Below are positions 47,820 through 56,078 of a stretch of 64,000 nucleotides of DNA, piece by piece. The translations under genes and the position numbers were made by a program. Source of the stretch: Bradyrhizobium elkanii WSM2783 (GTDB lineage: Bacteria; Pseudomonadota; Alphaproteobacteria; Rhizobiales; Xanthobacteraceae). Location of the stretch: NCBI RefSeq assembly GCF_000472865.1, contig NZ_AXAP01000004.1, positions 1 through 64,000 of the forward strand. Direction: 5' to 3'. The notes beneath the pieces were generated by a model. That model saw only the letters and a list, made by a program, of their open reading frames with translations, was not told the DNA's origin and did not search any database. The first letter of the stretch is position 1, and each line of letters begins with the position of its first letter.

Positions 47820-48242
47820 ATGCAGTTATTGAATTTCGAACATGACGAGGTCGTGGTCGGACCGAGCGACCGCAGCTTCGGGGGCACGATGGCTGCAGTC
47901 TTTGCCCTGATCGGTCTCGTTGGATTATACAGCGGCTCGTCCCACGCTCCGGTCTGGCTTTGCATCGCGATCGTTTTCGCAGGACTGACGCTTTGGCGCC
48001 CGCAGTCCTTGGGCCTTGCCAACCGTGCATGGCTAAAGCTGGGGCTTTTGATGTACCGCATAGTCAATCCCGTTGTCATGGCCATCCTCTTCTTCGGTGC
48101 GATCATGCCGATCGGATTGGCCATGCGCCTATTCGGCAAGGATTTCCTCCGGCTCGCACGTGACGCTTCGTCGCCAACTTCTTATTGGCTCCCGCGCTCC
48201 GATCCGCGGCCGCCGTCTGAATCCATGCAGCAGCAATTCTAA
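47820..48242 (+). CDS. SxtJ family membrane protein
   Basis: 140 residues, ATG at 47820. Two or three membrane helices (GGTMAAVFALIGLVGLYSG, PVWLCIAIVFAGLTLWRP, IVNPVVMAILFFGAIMPIGL) and the family mark WLKLGLLMYRIVNPVVM followed by LAMRLFGKDFLRL. SxtJ-like proteins are named after a gene of the saxitoxin cluster and nearly always stand beside a carbamoyltransferase and a DUF5989 protein, as here. The job is unknown; a membrane partner of the transferase is likely. Confidence 0.85.
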   Translation: MQLLNFEHDEVVVGPSDRSFGGTMAAVFALIGLVGLYSGSSHAPVWLCIAIVFAGLTLWRPQSLGLANRAWLKLGLLMYRIVNPVVMAILFFGAIMPIGLAMRLFGKDFLRLARDASSPTSYWLPRSDPRPPSESMQQQF

Positions 48243-48252
48243 GGCAGGCCAG

Positions 48253-48402
48253 ATGTCGTTCATGCGTGAGCTGTTTGCGTTTATTCGGGCTCGGCGCAAG
48301 TTTTGGCTGATCCCGATTTTCGCCGTGATGCTTGTTCTTGGCGGACTATTGGTGCTGACCAAAGGATCGGCGCTGGCGCCGTTCGTCTACACGCTGTTCT
48401 AA
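48253..48402 (+). CDS. DUF5989 family small membrane protein
   Basis: 49 residues, ATG at 48253 with AAGGCAGG upstream. The sequence MSFMRELFAFIRARRKFWLI continues into one membrane helix (PIFAVMLVLGGLLVLT) and ends LAPFVYTLF, the standard DUF5989 pattern. It is 10 bases after SxtJ and 10 before the carbamoyltransferase. Probably a membrane anchor or small subunit of that set. Confidence 0.88.
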   Translation: MSFMRELFAFIRARRKFWLIPIFAVMLVLGGLLVLTKGSALAPFVYTLF

Positions 48403-48412
48403 GCGGGGCCTC

Positions 48413-50245
48413 GTGCGCATCCTCGGCATTTCAGCGTTCTACCATGACAGCGCAGCGGCTCTCCTGGTCGACGGCAAGATCGTCGCCGCCGCCCAGGAAG
48501 AGCGCTTCACACGACGGAAACACGACCCACGCTTTCCCGCGCGCGCCAGCCGCTACTGCCTTGCAGAGGCAAAAATCAAAGCGAGCGAAATCGATTATGT
48601 TGTGTTCTACGAAAAGCCGTTCCTGAAATTCGAACGATTGCTCGAAACCTACCTCGCCTTCGTTCCGCGCGGCTTTCAGTCGTTCCGTAAAGCGATCCCG
48701 GTCTGGCTCAAGGAAAAGCTGTTTCAAAAAAGCGTGCTTCGCAACCATCTGCGGGAAATCGACAGCACTGTCGATTGGGAAGCAAAGCTGCTGTTTGCCG
48801 ATCATCACCAGAGCCACGCGGCATCCGCGTTCTTTGCCTCACCCTTCAGCGAGGCTGCCATTCTTACTCTTGATGGCGTCGGTGAGTGGACGACAACGTC
48901 TGCCGGCTACGGTAGAGACAACACGCTCGACCTGCGGCGCGAAATCAACTTCCCGCACTCGATTGGATTGCTGTATTCCGCCTTTACCTATTACACCGGC
49001 TTTAAAGTCAATTCCGGTGAGTACAAGGTGATGGGGCTCGCTCCCTATGGCCAGCCGAAATACGCCGACCTGATCCTCGAACATCTCGTCGATCTCAGGG
49101 ATGACGGCAGTTTCCGACTTGATCTCGACTATTTCGATTATTGCACCGGCCTTACCATGATCAACGGCCGGTTCGAAGCGTTGTTCGGCGGCAAGCCGCG
49201 CGATCCCTCGGAACGGCTGGAACAGCGCCATATGGATCTGGCTGCCTCGGTCCAGCAGGTGACCGAAGAAATCGTGCTACGGCTCACGCGCAGTCTGGCT
49301 CGCGAGGGACTGTCGCAAAATCTCTGCCTTGCCGGCGGGGTGGCGCTCAATTGCGTCGCCAACGGCAAAATTCTGCGCGACCGCACGTTTGAGAATATCT
49401 GGGTGCAGCCGGCGGCGGGTGATGCCGGAGGCGCCGTCGGCGCGGCGCTGGCTGCCTACCATCAGTTCGCAGGTCGGCCACGGACGGCACCCGCGCGTGA
49501 CGCCATGGCCGGCGGGTATCTAGGGCCATCCTTCTCGCAATTCGAGATCAGGGACCGTCTTGGGCAGGCCGGTGCCGCGTTCACAGAGCTTGACGACGAC
49601 GCAATCATTCAAAGCACGGTCAAGGCACTGGTTGCGGAGAAAGCGGTTGGCTGGTTTCAGGGGCGAATGGAATTTGGCCCGCGGGCATTGGGCGCGCGCT
49701 CCATTCTCGGCGATCCCCGATCGCCCTCTATGCAGAGTTCGCTCAATCTGCGGGTCAAGTTTCGCGAAAGCTTCCGCCCGTTCGCGCCAGCTGTGCTGCG
49801 CGAGGACGTGGCCGACTGGTTCGATCTCGACGGCGACAGTCCCTACATGCAGATCGTCGCTGACGTGGTGCACAGACGCCGGCGGCCCGCCAACCCAGGC
49901 GACCACGAGCTGTTCGGCATCGATCGCCTCAATATCCCGCGATCTGAAATCCCGGCCGTGACTCATGTCGACTATTCGGCGCGGATACAAACTGTCCATG
50001 CCGATACCAATAAGCGATTTCATGATTTGTTGACTGCGTTCAAGGCTGAGACGGGGTGTCCAGTGCTGGTCAACACTAGCTTCAACGTTCGTGGAGAGCC
50101 GATCGTATGCACGCCGGAAGATGCGTTCCGCTGCTTTATGGGCACCGATATCGAGGTGCTGGTCGTCGGGAATTGCTTCCTGAATAAGGAAGACCAGCCC
50201 CCCTCGCTAAAGCTCGACTACAAAAATGCATTCGAGCTCGACTGA
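48413..50245 (+). CDS. Carbamoyltransferase (NodU/CmcH/SxtI family)
   Basis: 610 residues, start GTG at 48413. The N-terminal Kae1-like part has ILGISAFYHDSAAALLVDGK, EERFTRRKHDPRFPARA and LFADHHQSHAASAFFASPF (metal-binding His residues), then DGVGEWTT and GEYKVMGLAPYGQPKY; the C-terminal part has GWFQGRMEFGPRALGARSIL and CPVLVNTSFNVRGEPIVCTP. The enzyme transfers a carbamoyl group from carbamoyl phosphate, via carbamoyl-adenylate, to a hydroxyl of a sugar or metabolite. The acceptor is unknown. No nod genes are nearby, so it is not taken to be NodU. Confidence 0.93.
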   Translation: MRILGISAFYHDSAAALLVDGKIVAAAQEERFTRRKHDPRFPARASRYCLAEAKIKASEIDYVVFYEKPFLKFERLLETYLAFVPRGFQSFRKAIPVWLKEKLFQKSVLRNHLREIDSTVDWEAKLLFADHHQSHAASAFFASPFSEAAILTLDGVGEWTTTSAGYGRDNTLDLRREINFPHSIGLLYSAFTYYTGFKVNSGEYKVMGLAPYGQPKYADLILEHLVDLRDDGSFRLDLDYFDYCTGLTMINGRFEALFGGKPRDPSERLEQRHMDLAASVQQVTEEIVLRLTRSLAREGLSQNLCLAGGVALNCVANGKILRDRTFENIWVQPAAGDAGGAVGAALAAYHQFAGRPRTAPARDAMAGGYLGPSFSQFEIRDRLGQAGAAFTELDDDAIIQSTVKALVAEKAVGWFQGRMEFGPRALGARSILGDPRSPSMQSSLNLRVKFRESFRPFAPAVLREDVADWFDLDGDSPYMQIVADVVHRRRRPANPGDHELFGIDRLNIPRSEIPAVTHVDYSARIQTVHADTNKRFHDLLTAFKAETGCPVLVNTSFNVRGEPIVCTPEDAFRCFMGTDIEVLVVGNCFLNKEDQPPSLKLDYKNAFELD

Positions 50246-50385
50246 TGAACTGAGAGACGAGCGCGCTCGTGCCAGCGGTTTCGCGCAGAGATGCTTGCCT
50301 TAGACGCTTGTCCCACCCTGCTTTGCTCTTTGCGGTCGCTCTGGTATCCATAGATTCTGAAACTTGAGGCTAAGCGACGATACCC

Positions 50386-51267
50386 ATGCCTGCAGCGCGC
50401 GACCTCTCTCTCACCATCCTCACCGCCCTCCTCACCGCGGCCGCCATCTCCCCCACCCTCGGCGCCGAGGAGCCCGAGTCCCCCAAAGGCGCCACCGTCA
50501 CCGTCCTCAAAGCCTCGAAAACCTGCTTCGGCAATATCGTCGAGGTCTCCGGGATCATCATGCCGCGGGAGGAGACGCAGGTGCGCCCCGAACGGTTCGG
50601 GCTGAAGGTGGGGGAGGTGATGGCGGATCCGGGGGATAACGTTACCGCGGGGCAGATGCTGGCGCGGCTGAACCTCCCCGAAGGCGGGCAGCTCAACATC
50701 ACCGCGCCGGTGGCAGGGACGATCTCGGCCTCGAGCGCGATCGTCGGCACGATCGCCGGCGGCAAGGGCGAGGCGCTGTTCTCGATCATCGCGCGCAACG
50801 AGTTCGACCTGATCGGCATGGTGCCGACGCGGGATCTCGGCAAGCTGCAGGCGAACCAGACGGCATCGATCAAGGTGATCGGCGCCGGCGAGATGGACGG
50901 CAAGGTGCGGCGGGTGGCGCCGACGGTGGAGCCGAACAGCCAGCTCGGCCAGGTCGTCGTCGGCATCAACGCGCCGCGGCGGCTATTGGTGAATTCATCC
51001 GGCCGCGCGCAGATCAAGACCGGGCAGAGCTGCGGCGTCGCGGTGCCGCTGACCGCGATCCTCTATGGCACCGCCGGCACCGTGGTGCAGGTGGTCAAGC
51101 GCGACCGCGTCGAGACGCGGCGGGTGGAGACCGGGCTGATGCAGGCCGGACAGGTCGAGATCCGCGAGGGCGTGCAGGAAGGCGACATCGTGGTGGCGCG
51201 CGCGGGGGCCTTGCTGCGCGAGGGCGACCCGGTGCGGCCGGTGATGGCGAGCGCGGAGGGGAAATAG
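50386..51267 (+). CDS. HlyD-type periplasmic adaptor without its own pump
   Basis: 293 residues, ATG at 50386. A signal sequence (LSLTILTALLTAAAISPTL, cut near LGAEE) replaces the membrane anchor of its paralogue. It has lipoyl halves (RPERFGLKVGEVMADPGDNV, LNITAPVAGTISASSAIVGT) with almost no hairpin between them, a beta-barrel and a membrane-proximal domain (VQVVKRDRVETRRVETGLMQ). Like the adaptor at 37201 it carries KTCFGN (Cys47) and SCGVAVPLTAI (Cys216). No permease follows; a pseudo-caspase gene converges on it. It may serve the pump at 38133 or another one. Confidence 0.82.
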   Translation: MPAARDLSLTILTALLTAAAISPTLGAEEPESPKGATVTVLKASKTCFGNIVEVSGIIMPREETQVRPERFGLKVGEVMADPGDNVTAGQMLARLNLPEGGQLNITAPVAGTISASSAIVGTIAGGKGEALFSIIARNEFDLIGMVPTRDLGKLQANQTASIKVIGAGEMDGKVRRVAPTVEPNSQLGQVVVGINAPRRLLVNSSGRAQIKTGQSCGVAVPLTAILYGTAGTVVQVVKRDRVETRRVETGLMQAGQVEIREGVQEGDIVVARAGALLREGDPVRPVMASAEGK

Positions 51268-51275
51268 GGGCTAGC

Positions 51276-51363
51276 CGTCATTGCCGGGCTCGACCCGGCA
51301 ATCCATCGCAACTTGAAGAGCCGCTTTGCTGGATGGATGCCCGGGTCAAGCCCGGGCATGACG
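51276..51363. repeat. Palindromic repeat (CGTCATTGCCGGGC family)
   Basis: CGTCATTGCCGGGCTCGACC and CAAGCCCGGGCATGACGA flank GGCAATCCATCGC and GGATGGATGCCCGGG. It sits between the convergent adaptor and pseudo-caspase genes and may end both transcripts. Related copies at 28251 and 57330. Confidence 0.85.
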
Positions 51364-51375
51364 AATGAGTTTTTC

Positions 51376-52212
51376 TCAGCCGCCGAGGCGGATGTCTTCG
51401 AGCAGCGAGGAGGAGACGGAGGGCACCTGCTCGCCTTCGCTGGCGCGGGAGATCGAGACGCGGGTCTTGTTGAAGGCGGACTCGATGCCGCCCTGGGTCT
51501 TGAGGTTATTCAGGAGTTCGGAGACCAGCACGCTGTTGGTGGCCTTGGATTCCTCGGTGACCTTGCCGGGCGTCGCCGATGATATCACCAGCGTGTTCTC
51601 GGGCGGGCTGATCGGGGCGAGGCCGTGGCTGTAGGAGCGGAAGCGGCGCTCATAGGGGTTGCGGCGGGAGGCATCCAGCACTACGAGCTTGGCCTTGGCG
51701 CCCTTCTCGTCCATCGCGGCCAGCACGTGCTCGACGCTGAGGCCATCGCGGCGGACATCGCCTTCCTTCCAGATCGCAGCATCGACCGGCAGCATGAAGC
51801 TCTCGCGGCCGGCCTGCACGCCGAAGCCGCCGAAGAACAGCATCACCACGGTATCCGGCCCGACCTTGGCCTTCAGGCGCTCGACGGCGCGGCTCATATC
51901 GTCCTTGGTCGCGTCCTCGACGACGTCGACATCGAAGCCGTTTTGGCGCAGCGCCGCGCCCAACTCACGGGCGTCGTTGATCGGCTGCTGCAGCGGGTGG
52001 TTGGCGTCGGGATAATGGCCGTTGCCGATGATCAGCGCGACGCGGGACGCCTGCACGGGCACGACGCCCTGCTCGGTCGCGACCATCTTGGGCGCTTCCA
52101 GCGGCCGCTTGTTCAGCGCGGCATGCGCACCAATCGCCAGCGACACCATCGCAACATAGGCGGCGAAGACGGTGAGCGTGCGGCGGGAAAGGGAGAGCTG
52201 CCTGAGCTTCAT
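51376..52212 (-). CDS. Second pseudo-caspase (C14 fold, catalytic pair lost)
   Basis: About 278 residues from ATG at 52212 (MKLRQLSLSRR); the frame runs back to 52263. N-terminal signal anchor (TLTVFAAYVAMVSLAIGAHA). The caspase fold is RVALIIGNGHYPDANHPLQQ, NDARELGAALRQNGFDVDVV, VVMLFFGGFGVQAGRESFML and KLVVLDASRRNPYERRFRSY. The His position is Phe130 and the Cys position Ser182, so it is not a protease by this logic. It ends with SEGEQVPSVSSSLLEDIRLG, as the paralogue's domain does (SEQVPWISSSLAEDF), but has no Pro-rich or TPR part. Confidence 0.87.
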   Translation of the reverse strand: MKLRQLSLSRRTLTVFAAYVAMVSLAIGAHAALNKRPLEAPKMVATEQGVVPVQASRVALIIGNGHYPDANHPLQQPINDARELGAALRQNGFDVDVVEDATKDDMSRAVERLKAKVGPDTVVMLFFGGFGVQAGRESFMLPVDAAIWKEGDVRRDGLSVEHVLAAMDEKGAKAKLVVLDASRRNPYERRFRSYSHGLAPISPPENTLVISSATPGKVTEESKATNSVLVSELLNNLKTQGGIESAFNKTRVSISRASEGEQVPSVSSSLLEDIRLGG

Positions 52213-52596
52213 GCGTTTCGGATCCCAATCGTTGACCAAGGCGCGACTGCATAGTCGCGTCAAAAGCCGTCTGTGGTTTTAGGGGTTGCCTGATCGAGTG
52301 CCGTCAGATTGTGCGCAATTTGCGGCACCGCAACACAGAAACCCTTAACCTGCGAAGCCTTCCGGGGCAACCTGATTCGGCCTTTGGGCCTTATCCGTAA
52401 TGCGCCGGGGTCAAACTTGTGCCAAAACGCGGCGGCGTATGTGATATCGGTCACATTTGTGTTTCCCGCGATTTTGTGCTGCGATTCAAAGGTTTGCAGG
52501 GGGCTTCTGGGTGGGGCCTCCTTGGATTGCGCAGGATTTTTCGGCCGCAGCCGGGTTCCCGGCTGTTCCGGATCGTGCGTGCCAGAAAGGGGTGGC
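52213..52596. other. Divergent intergenic region
   Basis: These 384 bases separate the pseudo-caspase (minus) and the 574-residue protein (plus). An open frame runs through it in phase with the right-hand gene but is Cys-rich and lacks a good start, so I leave it out. TGTGATATCGGTCACA near 52438-52453 is a 16-base dyad (TGTGA...TCACA) of the CRP/FNR kind and may bind a Crp/Fnr protein such as the one at 41279. Confidence 0.5.
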
Positions 52597-54321
52597 ATGG
52601 GTTTTCATGACATTGCCGGGGCGGTCTGCCGATCGCTCACGGTCCGTAAGGACGGGCCGTCGCTTTACGACGTCTGCGATCCGCTGCTGCTGAAATATCG
52701 CGGTGGGGATGCGCATTTGGGAAAATTCTACCGGACCGCGATCGGCAATCCCGCGCTGCGCGGCCTGCTCCGGCGCACCGGCCTGCCGGCCTTGCGCGAT
52801 AACGCGCGGCTCGGCGCGCTGCAGACGGCCTTGAAGGAGGCGCGCGATGCCGAGGCGCCGGACTGGGCCGCGATCGGCGCGCCTGTGGCTGCGCTGATGG
52901 AAGGTATCGACGTGCGGCATCCGCTGCCCACGGCGGCGGCGCCTGCGCGCGCGCCCGCGGCGGCCGAGATCGAGCGCGTGATCCGGGCCTGTGGCGCGCA
53001 TCTGTTGCGCGCTTACGCGAAGAACGGCTTCATCCCGACCTATGCGGCGTTCAACCTGATCGGCGATGCCGACATGGGCGGGCGCGAACTCCTGATGGCG
53101 CTGACCGGGCTGAACTCGCGCGGCTACAAGAACTCGACTTTGCTGTTCAACCTCGCGCGCATCTACATCGCGCATTCGCCGGCGCGCGCGCTGATCAACC
53201 CGCCCTGGCGCGGGATCGCCGAGCCGATGTGGCAGCCGATGCAGATCCGCCACCGCTCGGCCTATTACGATGCGTTCTTCACCGAGGCGCTGCTCAGCTT
53301 CGTCGAGACCGGGCTCGCGTCCGGCGCGGAGACCAGCGCCGCGCGCGGGGCGATCGCCGACATGGTCGACTTCTGCTTGCGGATCAGCGCCGAGGAGGTG
53401 CCCTCGCATGACGGCTCGACGGTGAACGTGATCACCGCGCTGGCGCCATTGCCGCATCCGCGCTTCTCGCGCTTCTTCGCCCACATCAAGCAGGATCTCG
53501 GCTTCGGCATCTATGTGCCTGATTGCGACACCACCGCCTGCTCGTTCTCCGCGGCGACGCAGGCCGGCAGCGAGCATCCGATCCTCAAGCAGCCGCTTTT
53601 GGATTTCTACCGCGGCTACCAGGTGCGGAGCGGGGCGAACGAGCCGCGCGTCACCGTGCCGCTCAACGACAATATCGATTACGAAGGCGGAGTCGTGACC
53701 TGGATCGACAATCTCGCCGGTGATCGTCCCTACGGCAACGATCTCGATCCGACGCTCAATCTCGACATCCTCGAGGTCAGCTTCCGCAACCTCAAGCGCT
53801 GGCGGATTCTGGAGACGCCGCAGCGATTGGAGACGGTGCACCGCATCATCGATTTCCAGCGGCGGCTGGTGGAAAGCGGCGCGTTCAGGAAGCCGCGCTC
53901 GCATATCTATTATCTGCCGGAGCTTTACTGCGCCTATTTCGGCCGCTGCTACGCCGCGTTCATCGCGCTTCCCTCGGCGGCGCAGCGCGTGATCGATCCA
54001 AGCGGGGTGTTCGCAATGATCCGCGCGCAGGTGCTGCTCTACGTCCAGCAGGAATTGATCGCCTATGAGATGAACGCGTTCGACGCCGCGCTGGCGCTGA
54101 TGGCGCTGGCGCATCTCGGCGCCGAGGTCGCGACCTTCACGCCGGCGCTGCACTGCATCGTCGCGAGCTTCGGCGAAGGCGGCCGGCGTTCCCCATACAA
54201 GGCCTATGAGTGGAACAAGATGAAGACGCCGACGCGGATCCTGGTCGGCGGCCCCGAGGTGACCTCGGCCTTCGTGCTGATGGCGCTGGCGCTGGCGCGG
54301 CGGGCAATGACGCGAAGTTGA
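52597..54321 (+). CDS. Uncharacterised 574-aa protein, mostly helical
   Basis: About 574 residues from ATG at 52597 (MGFHDIAGAVCRSL), with AAAGGGG upstream. No signal peptide or clear membrane helix. It is rich in helices, with segments such as LLRAYAKNGFIPTYAAFNLI, FFTEALLSFVETGLASGAET, GVVTWIDNLAGDRPYGNDLD, DPTLNLDILEVSFRNL and LIAYEMNAFDAALALMALAH. PDCDTTACSFSAATQAG and the repeating pattern of paired helices recall alpha/alpha-toroid proteins (terpene cyclase or prenyltransferase fold), but this is only an impression and no QW or DxDD motif is present. It stands alone behind a CRP-type dyad. Function unknown. Confidence 0.7.
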   Translation: MGFHDIAGAVCRSLTVRKDGPSLYDVCDPLLLKYRGGDAHLGKFYRTAIGNPALRGLLRRTGLPALRDNARLGALQTALKEARDAEAPDWAAIGAPVAALMEGIDVRHPLPTAAAPARAPAAAEIERVIRACGAHLLRAYAKNGFIPTYAAFNLIGDADMGGRELLMALTGLNSRGYKNSTLLFNLARIYIAHSPARALINPPWRGIAEPMWQPMQIRHRSAYYDAFFTEALLSFVETGLASGAETSAARGAIADMVDFCLRISAEEVPSHDGSTVNVITALAPLPHPRFSRFFAHIKQDLGFGIYVPDCDTTACSFSAATQAGSEHPILKQPLLDFYRGYQVRSGANEPRVTVPLNDNIDYEGGVVTWIDNLAGDRPYGNDLDPTLNLDILEVSFRNLKRWRILETPQRLETVHRIIDFQRRLVESGAFRKPRSHIYYLPELYCAYFGRCYAAFIALPSAAQRVIDPSGVFAMIRAQVLLYVQQELIAYEMNAFDAALALMALAHLGAEVATFTPALHCIVASFGEGGRRSPYKAYEWNKMKTPTRILVGGPEVTSAFVLMALALARRAMTRS

Positions 54322-54386
54322 AAAGGCTGCGGCGTTCGCGCTACTGGTTTGCCTGCCCGAATCTCCGCACAATTGCTCGCTAATCC

Positions 54387-55124
54387 GTGAACCTGCCGAT
54401 GCGATCGCTGCTCCTCACCGCCGCCCTCCTGCTGTTGCCCGCGCTGGCGCAGGCCGCAGACATCACCGGCGTGCCGAAAATCCGCGAGGGCGACCAGATC
54501 CAGATCGGCTCCGCCCGCATGCGTCTCGGTAGCATCGACGCGCCCTCCACCGACCAGCTCTGCCTCAACACCATGGGCGAGCGTTGGACCTGCGGGATCG
54601 CCGCGCGCGACGAACTGATCAAGCATGCCGGCGGCAAGAGCTGGACCTGCCATACCCGCGGCACGACCGACCGCCGCGGCCGCACCCTGGCGCGCTGCGA
54701 GGTCGAGGGGCAGGACATCCAGAGATGGCTGGTCGCCAACGGCTGGGCGCTGGCCTATACGCGCGCGTCGCACGAGTACGAGGCCGACGAGAAGGCCGCG
54801 CGTGACGCCAAGGCCGGCATGTGGCAGGGCGCCTTCATCGCACCCTGGGACTGGCGCATCCGCAACAAGAAGACGCCAATCCTGGGCGCCGTGAAGCCGC
54901 CGGAGAACGCGCGCAACATCCTGCTGGCGTCCGCGTCCGGGCCGGTCGCGCCCTCGCCCGACTGCACCATCAAGGGCAACGTCAACACCTCGGGCGAATG
55001 CATCTATCACACGCCGCAAAGCCGCTGGTACGCCAAGATCCAGATGAAGATCGCCAAGGGCACGCGCTGGTTCTGCTCGGTCGAGGAGGCCGAAGCCGCC
55101 GGCTGCCGCGAGACAAGACGGTGA
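54387..55124 (+). CDS. Secreted thermonuclease (SNase-like) family protein
   Basis: 245 residues from GTG at 54387; ATG at 54399 is also possible. Signal peptide RSLLLTAALLLLPALAQA. The SNase domain covers about residues 25-150: EGDQIQIGSARMRLGSIDAP, RDELIKHAGGKSWTCHTRGT, DRRGRTLARCEVEGQDIQRW, LVANGWALAYTRASHEYEAD and ARDAKAGMWQGAF. The active-site Glu after IDAP is replaced (IDAPSTDQ), so activity may be changed. The C-terminal 90 residues hold a Cys-containing module (CTIKGNVNTSGECIYHTPQS) found in related proteins. Periplasmic or exported. Confidence 0.87.
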   Translation: MNLPMRSLLLTAALLLLPALAQAADITGVPKIREGDQIQIGSARMRLGSIDAPSTDQLCLNTMGERWTCGIAARDELIKHAGGKSWTCHTRGTTDRRGRTLARCEVEGQDIQRWLVANGWALAYTRASHEYEADEKAARDAKAGMWQGAFIAPWDWRIRNKKTPILGAVKPPENARNILLASASGPVAPSPDCTIKGNVNTSGECIYHTPQSRWYAKIQMKIAKGTRWFCSVEEAEAAGCRETRR

Positions 55125-55170
55125 GCAGGCTCTAAACTGGCTGCGCAACTCGGTTCGAGAGCGCATCACG

Positions 55171-56004
55171 GTGACAGAGTTCGACGACAAGGCGCAACCT
55201 TCGGCGCGGCGGCGACGGGTCCGCCGCATCCAATTGCTGCTGGTCTTCATACTCGCAGTCTACGGCCTCGCCGCCTATCTGCTGCTGCCGGCATTGTGGA
55301 CCCATCACGAGCACCAGAAGGGCCTCGCCAACCTGCCGATGGTGACGCGCACCGCGCAGGGAATTCCCGGCGATCCCCTGAATATCGGATTGATCGGCGA
55401 CAAGTATGACGTGGTCTGCGCCATGCACGCTGCCGGCTGGTATCCCGCCGATCCGATCACGCTGAAATCATCGATCGAGATCGTCGGCAGCGTGCTGCTC
55501 GATCGCCCCTATCGCGACGCGCCGGTCAGCAATCTCTTCTATCTCGGGCGCCGCGAGGACCTCGCCTTCGAGAAGCCGATCGGAAACAGCGCCGATCGCC
55601 GCAACCATGTCCGCTACTGGCAGGTGCTCGACAAGGGCGAGGAGGGCCGCCCGGTGTGGCTCGGCGCCGCCACGCAAGATCGCAGCGTCGGCGTCAGCCA
55701 TTACACCGGCGCGATCACGCATCACATCGGTCCCGACCTCGATGCCGAGCGGGCCCTGCTCACGGCCGACCTGGAAAACGCCCGCATGGTCACCGCGAAA
55801 TATCAGGTCACCGGCATCGGCCCGACGATCGCGGGCCGCAATGGCGGCGGCGACCTCTATTACACCGATGGCGAGATCTGGATCCTGCGGCTGGTGGAAG
55901 CATGCAAGCCGCGCGATGGCCCGGCAACGACGATCCCGAGCCCGCCCGCGATCGAGATCAAGGATCAGATCTGGCATGCCGTCGCCGACGCGATCGGAAA
56001 ATAA
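55171..56004 (+). CDS. LssY C-terminal domain protein, membrane-anchored
   Basis: 277 residues, GTG at 55171. A basic N-terminus (ARRRRVRRIQ) is followed by one membrane helix (LLLVFILAVYGLAAYLLLPA). The rest is the LssY_C domain: GDPLNIGLIGDKYDVVCAMH, AAGWYPADPITLKSSIEIVG, SNLFYLGRREDLAFEKPIGN, HVRYWQVLDKGEEGRPVWLG and HYTGAITHHIGPDLDAER. It faces the periplasm. The domain comes from a Legionella secretion-linked locus but its role is unknown. Confidence 0.87.
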   Translation: MTEFDDKAQPSARRRRVRRIQLLLVFILAVYGLAAYLLLPALWTHHEHQKGLANLPMVTRTAQGIPGDPLNIGLIGDKYDVVCAMHAAGWYPADPITLKSSIEIVGSVLLDRPYRDAPVSNLFYLGRREDLAFEKPIGNSADRRNHVRYWQVLDKGEEGRPVWLGAATQDRSVGVSHYTGAITHHIGPDLDAERALLTADLENARMVTAKYQVTGIGPTIAGRNGGGDLYYTDGEIWILRLVEACKPRDGPATTIPSPPAIEIKDQIWHAVADAIGK

Positions 56005-56078
56005 CGCCTCTGTGGGTTGAAATTTTCAGCCAATCCCTGCATCCACGTGTGCGAGGCAGATCAAGCAGGAACCGAACA

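Noticed and set aside
48413..50245. Calling the carbamoyltransferase NodU
   Set aside because: No nodABC or nod-box-like sequence is near, and the SxtJ and DUF5989 neighbours point to the other branch.
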